From: JBGPHT01 sp041484525
GTDB lineage: Bacteria; Acidobacteriota; Terriglobia; Bryobacterales; Bryobacteraceae
Assembly: GCA_041484525.1 (NCBI GenBank)
Contig: JBGPHT010000100.1
Span: 1 to 27,072, forward strand
Direction of reading: 5' to 3'
Length of the DNA stretch: 27,072 nucleotides
Numbering within the stretch: the stretch's first letter is position 1; every line of letters begins with the position of its first letter. The notes under the pieces are model-generated. The model searched no databases. It was not told the origin of the DNA and worked only from the letters and a program-made list of their open reading frames with translations. The translations under genes and the position numbers were made by a program. This document shows positions 15,368-22,788 of this stretch, piece after piece.

Positions 15368-15431
15368 CCGTGGACGTGGATTGCATACAAGACAGTACCG
15401 TGCAAACATGACAATATCTTCGATGGGTGTC

Positions 15432-16211
15432 ATGAAGCGATCGAGCGCCGCAACTGTCATCGCCCTGCTTGCCGGCGCGACGATCGCGGGTTGCAGCGGT
15501 GCGGGTAGCCGGGAAACCGCAACCTTGACCATCTGCGTCGCCGCGAGTCTGCAGACGGCGATGCTGGAATTGGCGCCGCTGTTCGAGCAGTCGCATCCAG
15601 GTACGAAACTGACATTCAACTTCGGCGGCTCCGGCACCCTCGAGCAACAGATCGAACGCGGCGCCCCGGCCGATGTGTTCCTCTCGGCAGCACCGAAACC
15701 CATGGACGCGCTGGCAGCCAAGGGACTCATCCTGCCCGGCACCAGACGCGACCTGTTGCACAATCAGATCGTCCTCATTGTTCCCAAGGACAGTACGGAA
15801 CTGAACTCGTTTCAGGGATTGACGGATGCCAAAGTGAAGCTGATCGCGCTGGGCGATCCCGGTAGCGTACCGGCAGGTGATTACGGCCGTCAGGTTCTCG
15901 AGGCGCTGCGCTGTTGGGAGTCCGTGCAGCCCAAACTAGTGCTGGCCAAAGATGTGCGCCAGGTCGTCACTTATGTAGAAACCGGCAGCGCCGATGCCGG
16001 GATCGTTTACGCGACCGACGCGCGCGAGTCGGATAAAGTTCGAGTGGCGGCGATTGCTCCGGAGGACAGTCACCGGCCGGTGGTCTATCCGGTGGCGGTA
16101 TTGAAGGACAGCGGCAACGGCGCGGCCGCGCGCGCATTTGTGTCGTTTCTGGCCGGGACGCAAGCACGGGATATCTTCGCCCGCCACGGCTTCCCTACGG
16201 ACTCGCCGTGA
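15432..16211 (+). CDS. modA: Molybdate ABC transporter substrate-binding lipoprotein ModA
   Basis: This is a 259-aa protein if started at the ATG at 15432. That gives a lipoprotein signal, MKRSSAATVIALLAGATIAG followed by Cys21. In-frame ATGs at 15408 and 15423 are alternatives with equally weak ribosome sites. The mature part is the ModA fold: VAASLQTAMLELAPLFEQ, FNFGGSGTLEQQIERGAPADVFLSA, a GDPGSVPAGDYGRQ loop that normally contacts the oxyanion, and GSADAGIVYATDA near the end. It binds molybdate, possibly tungstate, outside the membrane and hands it to the permease. The TGA overlaps the GTG of modBC (GTGA, 16208-16211). No molybdenum-cofactor riboswitch or ModE-type palindrome is evident in the 64 nt upstream of 15432. 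Confidence 0.93.
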   Translation: MKRSSAATVIALLAGATIAGCSGAGSRETATLTICVAASLQTAMLELAPLFEQSHPGTKLTFNFGGSGTLEQQIERGAPADVFLSAAPKPMDALAAKGLILPGTRRDLLHNQIVLIVPKDSTELNSFQGLTDAKVKLIALGDPGSVPAGDYGRQVLEALRCWESVQPKLVLAKDVRQVVTYVETGSADAGIVYATDARESDKVRVAAIAPEDSHRPVVYPVAVLKDSGNGAAARAFVSFLAGTQARDIFARHGFPTDSP

Positions 16212-18052
16212 TTCCTTCCGATCTGTCGCCGCTCTGGATCTCGCTCAAGACTTCCGCCGCCGCTACGGCTCTCGCCTTCGTGTTCGGGATTGCGGCGGCG
16301 GCTGCCATGAGCCGGTACAAAGGCCGCGGCCGCGGTTTCCTGGATGGCGTGCTGACTCTGCCGCTGGTACTGCCGCCGACCGTAGTCGGCTTCTTTCTTC
16401 TGCTGCTGTTGGGGCGGAGGAGTGCCATCGGACAAGTGTTGGAGCACGCCGGTCTCAGGATTGCGTTCTCCTGGCCCGCGACCGTAGTCGCCGCGAGCGT
16501 CGTCGCTTTCCCCCTCATGTACCGGGCCACGCTCGGGGCTTTCGAACAGGTCAATCCGAATCTTCTGGGAGCGGCACGCACGCTGGGCGCCAATGAGTGG
16601 AGGACGTTCCGCTATGTCCTGCTGCCGCTCGCCTGGCCCGGTGTGATGGCGGGGACAGTGCTCGCCTTCGCCAGAGCGTTGGGTGAGTTCGGAGCGACGT
16701 TGATGCTGGCGGGCAACATTCCTGGTAGAACGCAGACCATGCCCGTCGCGATCTTTTTTGCGGCCGAGGGCGGCGATATGCAGCGGGCGCTCGTCTGGGT
16801 AATTCTGATTGCCATCCTGTCGCTGGTCACGATTGCTGCGCTGAATTATTGGACGCCGCGGTCTCGAACGCCGCGCTGGTCGGCGAATCGCGACAGAGAG
16901 ACTCCTGAACGCTTGACGGCTCCGTCGGCGGTCGTGACCCGCGGGGCGGCATTCCAGGAGCGCGCGGACGGTAACGGCTCCGGATTGACGGTGGACCTGC
17001 AGAAGACGTATTCCGGCTTCGAGCTTTCGGCGACCCTTCGTACGCGAGGCGGAGTGTTGGGACTGCTGGGACCGTCTGGCTCGGGCAAGAGCATGACGCT
17101 GCGCTGCATTGCCGGGCTCGAAGCGCCGGAGAAGGGGCGTGTCGTGCTGAACGGCCGTGTCCTGTTGGATACGGGCGCCGGCATCCATCTCTCCCCGGCA
17201 CAGCGGCGGATCGGCATCGTTTTTCAGGATTACGCGCTGTTCCCTCACCTCACGGTGCGAGAGAACATCGGCTTCAGTCTTCACCGCCGGCCGGCCGAGG
17301 AGCAGAGGACATGCATTACTCAGTGGTCGCGGATGATGCAAATTGATTCGCTGCTGGACCGGTATCCGGGCGAGTTGTCAGGCGGCCAACGGCAGCGAGT
17401 CGCGCTGGCCCGCGCTCTTGCCATGGAACCCGAAGCCTTGCTCCTGGATGAACCGCTCTCGGCGCTCGATCCTCACCTGCGCCGGCAAATGGAGGAGCAA
17501 CTGCGCGAGACGCTGAAACATTATGCGGGGGTCGTGTTGTTTGTCACTCACGATCGCGACGAAGCTTTTCGGTTCTGCCAGGACCTGGTTGTCCTTTCCG
17601 AGGGCCGGGTCGCCGGCGATGGTCCGAAGCACGAGCTGTTCGCGCGGCCGCAATCGCTCGCCGTCGCACGGCTGACCGGGTGCAAGAATTTCGCCGCCAT
17701 GAAACGCGTGGGGCCGGAGCACATCCAGGTGGAGGATTGGAACTGCACGCTGCGGGTGCGAGGGGCTTTTCCAGAGCGTGCGGATTACGTCGGCATACGC
17801 GCCCATGACCTTCGAATTGTGAAGTCCGCCGGGACGGAGAACACGTTCCCGTGCTGGCTGGTGGCGTCAATCGAATCGCCCTTCGAGACGACGGTCTACC
17901 TGCGGCTGCACGCGCCGCCCGAAGCAGGCGACCATTCCCACCTGGAGGCGGAAGTTTCGCGCGAGCAGTGGACAGAGCTTTCGCGCCAGCCGCAGCCGTG
18001 GCGCGTGCAACTGGATGCGGACAAACTCCTGCTGCTCGCAGCCCGATCTTAG
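16208..18052 (+). CDS. modBC: ModB-ModC fusion: molybdate permease plus ATPase in one chain
   Basis: This 614-aa protein joins two normally separate subunits. Residues 1-215 are the ModB permease, with hydrophobic helices and the EAA loop FEQVNPNLLGAARTLGANE (112-130). A hydrophilic linker (about 216-258) leads to the ModC ATPase: Walker A GPSGSGKS (288-295), Q-loop Gln340 in VFQDYALFPH, signature LSGGQRQR (390-397), Walker B LLLDEP (411-416) and switch His448. The last 110 residues are a degenerate TOBE-like domain (YVGIRAHDLRIV). All ATPase motifs are intact and no stop or frame change occurs at the junction, so the fusion looks real and functional. Two copies would be expected per transporter. 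The start is a GTG overlapping the modA stop, which implies coupling. Confidence 0.92.
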   Translation: MIPSDLSPLWISLKTSAAATALAFVFGIAAAAAMSRYKGRGRGFLDGVLTLPLVLPPTVVGFFLLLLLGRRSAIGQVLEHAGLRIAFSWPATVVAASVVAFPLMYRATLGAFEQVNPNLLGAARTLGANEWRTFRYVLLPLAWPGVMAGTVLAFARALGEFGATLMLAGNIPGRTQTMPVAIFFAAEGGDMQRALVWVILIAILSLVTIAALNYWTPRSRTPRWSANRDRETPERLTAPSAVVTRGAAFQERADGNGSGLTVDLQKTYSGFELSATLRTRGGVLGLLGPSGSGKSMTLRCIAGLEAPEKGRVVLNGRVLLDTGAGIHLSPAQRRIGIVFQDYALFPHLTVRENIGFSLHRRPAEEQRTCITQWSRMMQIDSLLDRYPGELSGGQRQRVALARALAMEPEALLLDEPLSALDPHLRRQMEEQLRETLKHYAGVVLFVTHDRDEAFRFCQDLVVLSEGRVAGDGPKHELFARPQSLAVARLTGCKNFAAMKRVGPEHIQVEDWNCTLRVRGAFPERADYVGIRAHDLRIVKSAGTENTFPCWLVASIESPFETTVYLRLHAPPEAGDHSHLEAEVSREQWTELSRQPQPWRVQLDADKLLLLAARS

Positions 18053-18104
18053 AAGTGCTGCGTCGCCCAAGCGCTGTGCCGTGTGCTGTATGATTTCTTC
18101 TGTA

Positions 18105-19070
18105 ATGCATCGCATCCTATTGTTGGCCGCCCTGGCTTTGCCCCTGTCCGCACAAGTGAAGATCACTCAACAGGGGAACGAGAAGGTCTCCGTCGAGATC
18201 GATGGCAAGCCGTTCACGGACTTTTGGATTGGGCCGGACACCAACAAGCCGTATCTGAGTCCGCTGCGGACGGCGTCCGGCATCATCGTGACACGCGGGT
18301 ATCCGATGGTCCCTGACGTTCCCGGCGAAGCCCACGATCATCCGCATCACCGCGGCCTCTGGTTCACGCACGGCGATGTCAACGGCTACGATTTCTGGGG
18401 CAACGAGGAATCCCAAAAAGGCGCCAACCAAGGGAAGGGCAAGGTTGTTCTCAAGAGAGTCGACAAGGTCACCAGCGGCAAGACCGGCACCATCGACAGC
18501 ACATTCGAGTGGAAGATTCCGACCGGCCAGACACTTCTGAGAGAGTCGCGCAAGATGACTTTCTACTCGGAGCCGCTAGTCCGCACCATCGACTTCGACA
18601 TCACGCTGTCGCCGGAAGTAACAGTGACATTCGGCGACACCAAGGAAGGAATGTTCGCTATCCGGCTGGCGTCGGGTCTGGAGGAGGACCAGCCGAAAGA
18701 CATTCCGGAGCCCAAGCGCACCGGCAAGATCGTCAACGCGCAAAACAAGATGACCGAGAAAAATGTGTGGGGCAAACGCTCGGAATGGATCGACTATTCG
18801 GGGCTACTGGACGGCCAGCCGTTCGGCGTCGCGATCTTCGACTATCCTGCAAACCCGCGATATCCCACCTACTGGCATGCGCGCGGCTTCGGGCTGCTGG
18901 CGTCGAATATTTTCGGCGTGCATGATTTTGAGAGGGACACGCGCGACGCCAGTCTCACGATTCAGCCGGGACAGCCGCTGCGCTTCCGGTATCGGTTATT
19001 GATTCATCCGGGCGATACCGCTGCGGCAGGGCTTCGCGAACGGTACGCCCGCTATTCGGTCATCAAGTAG
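18105..19070 (+). CDS. PmoA (DUF6807) family secreted protein
   Basis: This 321-aa protein has a short signal peptide (MHRILLLAALALPLSAQ). The family hallmark is VPGEAHDHPHHRGLWFTHG (72-90), followed by DVNGYDFWG. Later blocks FAIRLASGLEE and PTYWHARGFGLLASNIFG fit the same family. The Pfam name refers to a supposed methane oxygenase, but members in Acidobacteria and Planctomycetes sit near sugar-degrading genes and are probably carbohydrate-related; no activity is established. The ATG at 18105 follows modBC by 52 nt, with in-frame ATGs at 18015 and 18090 less likely because they would bury the signal peptide. The TAG is only 4 nt from the end of the convergent NHL gene. Confidence 0.87.
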   Translation: MHRILLLAALALPLSAQVKITQQGNEKVSVEIDGKPFTDFWIGPDTNKPYLSPLRTASGIIVTRGYPMVPDVPGEAHDHPHHRGLWFTHGDVNGYDFWGNEESQKGANQGKGKVVLKRVDKVTSGKTGTIDSTFEWKIPTGQTLLRESRKMTFYSEPLVRTIDFDITLSPEVTVTFGDTKEGMFAIRLASGLEEDQPKDIPEPKRTGKIVNAQNKMTEKNVWGKRSEWIDYSGLLDGQPFGVAIFDYPANPRYPTYWHARGFGLLASNIFGVHDFERDTRDASLTIQPGQPLRFRYRLLIHPGDTAAAGLRERYARYSVIK

Positions 19071-19074
19071 CGCT

Positions 19075-20124
19075 TCACTGGGGACGCAGAGTGAGTTTCT
19101 GCACGCGCCAATTGGTGAGTTCGCCCACGTAGAGTTCGTTGGGGTTGCGGCAATCGATCTGGTTGACGGTGCCGAACTCCTTCATCAGCTTGCCCGCTCT
19201 GCCGAATTTTCCCAGGATCTTCCCGTCCAATTCCATCTTGTAGATCTCGCCATCGTCCAGATTACCGGTGTCGTTCGAGTTCGAGCTGAAGAGATACTGG
19301 TGCGGCCCGGGAGAAATGCAGATGGCCCAGGGAGCGCCGGCGTTCGTGAGCTGAGTCTTGAAGGTTCCGTTGTTGTCGAAGACCTGGATCCGCTTGTTGC
19401 CACGGTCGGCCACATAAACATTGCCCACGAGGTCGGTCGCGATCGACAGCGGAGTGTCGAACTGGCCGGGCTCCGTTCCTCGCGATCCCCACGACTTGAT
19501 GAACTTGCCGTCGCGATCGAGTTTTGCGACTCTCGCGTTGCCGAAGGCATCCGAGACGAAAATATTGCCCGCGGCGTCCCACGCGACATCGGTCGGCTTA
19601 TTGAAGTTGTCGCCGGGAACGCCTGCACCGGCACCCGCACCTCCACGTCCACCGCCGCGACCGCCTCCGCCCTCACCGACTGACTCCGGCTTCCGGCTCA
19701 GGGTCATCAAGACGCGGCCCTCGGGGTTGAACTTGATGACCATGTTCGACCCTTTGTCGACGATCCAGATGTTGTCGTTGGGATCGACGCGCACGCCCTG
19801 CGCGAAGAGAAATCCGTATACGCCCTGCCCGATTTCGCGGACGAACTTGCCGTTTCGATCGAACTCGAAGAGCCGGGAACCGCCGTGCGTAAATGTGCGC
19901 GAAGCTCCCCCGGTCGCATTGGTTCCGGTCCGTGTGTAGACCAAAATATTTCCCTTGGAAGTCGTCGCCACCCCGGCCGCTTCGCCCATGTGGACGCGGT
20001 CCGGCAGCTTCAGGAGGTTAGGCGCGGACTCGTAGGGTATTTCGGGAATGGGGCTCTGGGCAAAAAGCGAGCCGGCGAAATTGAGCGCCGCCGCTGCCAG
20101 GAAAAGCCGTAATGGACGCATCAT
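19075..20124 (-). CDS. Secreted NHL-repeat beta-propeller protein (first copy)
   Basis: This 349-aa protein has a signal peptide (MMRPLRLFLAAAALNFAGSLFA). It is built of NHL/SMP-30-type propeller blades, for example GVRVDPNDNIWIVDKGSNMV (110-129), DVAWDAAGNIFVSDAFGNAR (179-198) and SIATDLVGNVYVADRGNKRI (227-246). NCBI-type annotation would call it a peptidyl-alpha-hydroxyglycine alpha-amidating lyase family protein, but catalysis is not implied by the repeats. A Gly-rich insert (about 150-171) splits blades 2 and 3. The ATG at 20124 overlaps the TGA of the upstream paralogue (ATGA) and has GGAGG at 20130-20134; the adjacent ATG at 20121 is an alternative. With the next gene it forms a tandem duplicate pair. 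The role, likely ligand or substrate sensing in the periplasm, is unknown. Confidence 0.85.
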   Translation of the reverse strand: MMRPLRLFLAAAALNFAGSLFAQSPIPEIPYESAPNLLKLPDRVHMGEAAGVATTSKGNILVYTRTGTNATGGASRTFTHGGSRLFEFDRNGKFVREIGQGVYGFLFAQGVRVDPNDNIWIVDKGSNMVIKFNPEGRVLMTLSRKPESVGEGGGGRGGGRGGAGAGAGVPGDNFNKPTDVAWDAAGNIFVSDAFGNARVAKLDRDGKFIKSWGSRGTEPGQFDTPLSIATDLVGNVYVADRGNKRIQVFDNNGTFKTQLTNAGAPWAICISPGPHQYLFSSNSNDTGNLDDGEIYKMELDGKILGKFGRAGKLMKEFGTVNQIDCRNPNELYVGELTNWRVQKLTLRPQ

Positions 20125-21194
20125 TGCGGCCTCCGATCGGTCCGCGGATGCAGGAGCAGCTTCTGCACTCGCCAAGCAATGATTTCGCTGACGAGCAGTT
20201 CGTTTTCGTTACGGCAGTCGATTTCATGGACCGTGCTGAACTCGCCGAGCTTCTTGCCGGCCTTTCCGAACCTGCCCAGGATGGTGCCGTCCAACTCCAT
20301 TTTGTAGATCTCGCCGGTTACCGCCTGGATCTGGGAATTGTTGTTGTCCGGGTTCGAGTTGGAACTGTAGAGATACTGATGCGGCCCCGGCGAAATGCAA
20401 ACCGCCCACGGCGCGCCGACCTGATCGTAGATCGCTTTGAATTCCAGGTTGTTGTCGAAGACCTGAATGCGGCTGTTGCTGCGGTCTCCGACGTAGACGT
20501 TGCCCTTGGCGTCCATCGCCATCGTGTGCGGCAGGTTGAGTTGGCCGGGCGCCGAACCGCGCGTCCCGACGGATTTGAGGAACCGGCCATTCTTGTCGTA
20601 CTTCACAACTCTCGAGTTGCCGTAGCCATCGGTCACGAAGATATTTCCGGCGGGGTCCCAGCCCACGTCGGTCGGCCGGCTGAATACATAAGGTTCCGGT
20701 GCGGGCGGCGTAGTTCCCGCAGCGGGTGTTGCGGGTGCGGCATCAACCGGCTCCGGCCGCCTGCCAAGAACCATCAGAACCCGCCCTTCGGGGTTGAACT
20801 TGATGACCATATTCGTCCCCTCGTCGACCGCCCAGATGTTGTCCTGCGGATCGACTCTCACGGCGTGCGCGAATGCGAAACCATACAGGCCCTCACCGAT
20901 CTCGCGGACGTAATTCCCCTTCTGATCGAATTCAAACAGCCGCGTGGCCTGGCTTCGGGTGTAGACAAAAATGTGTCCCTTGGAATTCGTCGCGACACCG
21001 ATGCCCTCGCCGAGGTACAGATTCGGCGGCATCTTCAGGAAGTCGGGCACCGAATCGAAAGGTATCTCGGGCACATTCCGGGCCTTGGCGCGGGCGTTGA
21101 TTTGGGCCTGCGTCAGACCGTCGGTCTGCGCGAAAGGGTAAGTCGCAGACACCAGCATCATGACGACGAACCAGAACCCTCGACATCTCCTCAT
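20121..21194 (-). CDS. Secreted NHL-repeat beta-propeller protein (second copy)
   Basis: This 357-aa paralogue of the neighbouring gene shares most blade sequences (VRVDPQDNIWAVDEGTNMV, DVGWDPAGNIFVTDGYGNSR, GAPWAVCISPGPHQYL). The signal peptide is MRRCRGFWFVVMMLVSATYPFA, followed by a helical stretch (LTQAQINARAKARN) absent from the other copy. The insert between blades is Pro/Ala-rich (about 150-170) instead of Gly-rich. The start at 21194 is set by AGGAGG (21201-21206); an open frame up to 21233 adds 13 residues before the signal and is rejected. It overlaps the next gene by ATGA. It may be transcribed with the upstream DUF1080 gene, which ends 75 nt away in the same orientation. Confidence 0.86.
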   Translation of the reverse strand: MRRCRGFWFVVMMLVSATYPFAQTDGLTQAQINARAKARNVPEIPFDSVPDFLKMPPNLYLGEGIGVATNSKGHIFVYTRSQATRLFEFDQKGNYVREIGEGLYGFAFAHAVRVDPQDNIWAVDEGTNMVIKFNPEGRVLMVLGRRPEPVDAAPATPAAGTTPPAPEPYVFSRPTDVGWDPAGNIFVTDGYGNSRVVKYDKNGRFLKSVGTRGSAPGQLNLPHTMAMDAKGNVYVGDRSNSRIQVFDNNLEFKAIYDQVGAPWAVCISPGPHQYLYSSNSNPDNNNSQIQAVTGEIYKMELDGTILGRFGKAGKKLGEFSTVHEIDCRNENELLVSEIIAWRVQKLLLHPRTDRRPQ

Positions 21195-21200
21195 TGGCAG

Positions 21201-21206
21201 CCTCCT
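21201..21206 (-). promoter_or_regulatory. Shine-Dalgarno site fixing the second NHL start
   Basis: AGGAGG on the minus strand lies 6 nt before the ATG at 21194 and favours it over the ATGs at 21224 and 21233. Confidence 0.65.
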
Positions 21207-21269
21207 GGCGCGATCGCGAGTCATCTCATCCATCCGGGTGCACGCCAGTATATCCCAACTCGAACCAGA

Positions 21270-22682
21270 TCAGTTCAGCTTCTTCACCCAGATGTTACGC
21301 ACCGAGACCTTCGTCGTCGCCTCGATCTCAATGCCGAACAGGCCGGACTGATTGTTCGACGAAGCTGGATCGTCGTCGACCATCATCGCCATCACCTGGC
21401 CGTTCAGGATGTGGATGCACGTGCCGCCGCGCGCGATGACCGTGTACTCGTTCCAGTCGTTCATCTTGACGATTCCGCCCAGGACCTGGCGGTCGCCGAT
21501 ATTTCCCATGAGTTGCTTCCTGGCGAAACCGGCGCCCTCGACCACCTGACCGCGCCACGCGAGGATGCGCATGGGAGTGTTTTCGGAATAGAACTGGCCG
21601 GTCCAGTCGCGCGAGCTCGGCCAGAAATCGGCTTGCGGGCCGGTCATCATCCAGTTGAGATTCACCGGGCCCACGTTGGCCGTGACATTGTCGGCGATGT
21701 TGGCCAGCCAGGGCAGCCCCGTTTTGCTTCGATACTGGAAACCGCTGCCTCCAGTGCCTTCGACCTTGATCTCGAACTTCAGCGTGAAGTCCTTGGCTGC
21801 GAGATCGCGATAAACCAGATAGTTGTTCCCGCTCGGATTTTGCGGTGTGGATTCACCTACAATTGCGCCGCCTTCCGCGCGCCAGAATTTCGAATTGCCG
21901 TCCCATCCCTTCAGGCTGACTCCGTCGAAAAGAGAGATGTAGCCTTCGTGTTCAGCGAAGTTTATGGGCTCCGGCTGGGTAAAGCCAATGCCGGCGAAGG
22001 AGCCGCCCATGGCGATGAATGCCGTCAACTGATCGGGGGCGAGCATGTTCGCGGAGGCTTGAATTTTCGCGAGAGCGCCTGCCCGGGCGTTGGCCACGGC
22101 CAACTCGGCCATCTTGACGGCCTCCGCTTTCGACCGGAGCGCCGCATCGTTGCGCGGCTCGGCGAAGGCCGCTGCGGCCAGGGCCGTGCGGGCAGCGGTG
22201 AGGGCGTGCGTCAACGGCATCACGCCGGTGGTCAGTTGGGTGAGCGCAGTCACTTGCGGCTGCCGAATGTTGGGAATCGTGCCGCGACCCCCTCCGCCTG
22301 CCTGACCGCCGCGACCGCCTTGACCGCCGCGACCCGCGCCGCCCGTAGCACTCAAGGCCGCCACCTGATTCGGGGCGAGCCGGGCGGGAGAGGCTTGCAG
22401 CTTGGCGAACGCATCCGCGCGCGCATTTGCCAGAGCTAGCTCGGCGGCACCGATGGCGTCCGCTTGCGCCTGGATCGCGGCGTCGTTGCGCGGTTGGGCA
22501 AAGGAGGCCGCGGTGAGGGCCGCGCGGGCGGCGGTCACCGACTGCGCTTGCGGCGTCAGGTCCGCGGTCATGCGGTCGAGTGCCGCGGTTTGCGGTTCGG
22601 TGAGGTCGGGAATGCCGCGGCCTGGTCCTTGCGCGAAGAGACTCAGGCTCGCGATAGCGGTAAGAAGGATGCTTTTGAACAT
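21270..22682 (-). CDS. Secreted DUF1080 (3-keto-disaccharide hydrolase-like) protein with two N-terminal helical repeats
   Basis: This 470-aa protein has a signal peptide (MFKSILLTAIASLSLFA). Residues about 247-470 are a DUF1080 concanavalin-like domain with the hallmark LFDGVSLKGWDG (251-262) and the typical end SGLFGIEIEATTKVSVRNIWVKKLN block. Some DUF1080 members hydrolyse 3-keto-glycosides; others only bind glycans. Ahead of it are two homologous helical repeats (28-110 and 138-223) sharing PQxxAL, AARxALxAAxFAxPRNDAA, AELAxANARA and KxQAS..LAPxQ. The LTxPQ/LAPxQ pattern recalls Spy/CpxP-type LTxxQ motifs. A Gly-rich linker (113-135) separates the repeats. No clear ribosome site precedes the ATG. 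The gene starts 106 nt from the divergent cytochrome gene. Confidence 0.88.
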   Translation of the reverse strand: MFKSILLTAIASLSLFAQGPGRGIPDLTEPQTAALDRMTADLTPQAQSVTAARAALTAASFAQPRNDAAIQAQADAIGAAELALANARADAFAKLQASPARLAPNQVAALSATGGAGRGGQGGRGGQAGGGGRGTIPNIRQPQVTALTQLTTGVMPLTHALTAARTALAAAAFAEPRNDAALRSKAEAVKMAELAVANARAGALAKIQASANMLAPDQLTAFIAMGGSFAGIGFTQPEPINFAEHEGYISLFDGVSLKGWDGNSKFWRAEGGAIVGESTPQNPSGNNYLVYRDLAAKDFTLKFEIKVEGTGGSGFQYRSKTGLPWLANIADNVTANVGPVNLNWMMTGPQADFWPSSRDWTGQFYSENTPMRILAWRGQVVEGAGFARKQLMGNIGDRQVLGGIVKMNDWNEYTVIARGGTCIHILNGQVMAMMVDDDPASSNNQSGLFGIEIEATTKVSVRNIWVKKLN

Positions 22683-22788
22683 GTGAATCTACTACAGATT
22701 ACAGTTTTACATCGCCGGAGGGGGTATCAGCCGGTCGGCGGCCACTGGCGGGTAAATTAGGACTATACTGACTCAGGGCGATTTAAAC

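Noticed and set aside
15368..15431. Possible molybdenum-cofactor riboswitch or ModE site before modA
   Set aside because: The gap is only 64 nt and shows no long conserved helix or obvious palindrome.
14162..15763. 533-codon minus-strand frame over hpnB and modA
   Set aside because: Antisense shadow; the plus-strand genes are unambiguous.
20112..22439. 775-codon plus-strand open frame
   Set aside because: Antisense shadow over the NHL and DUF1080 genes, whose repeats and signal peptides are clear on the minus strand.
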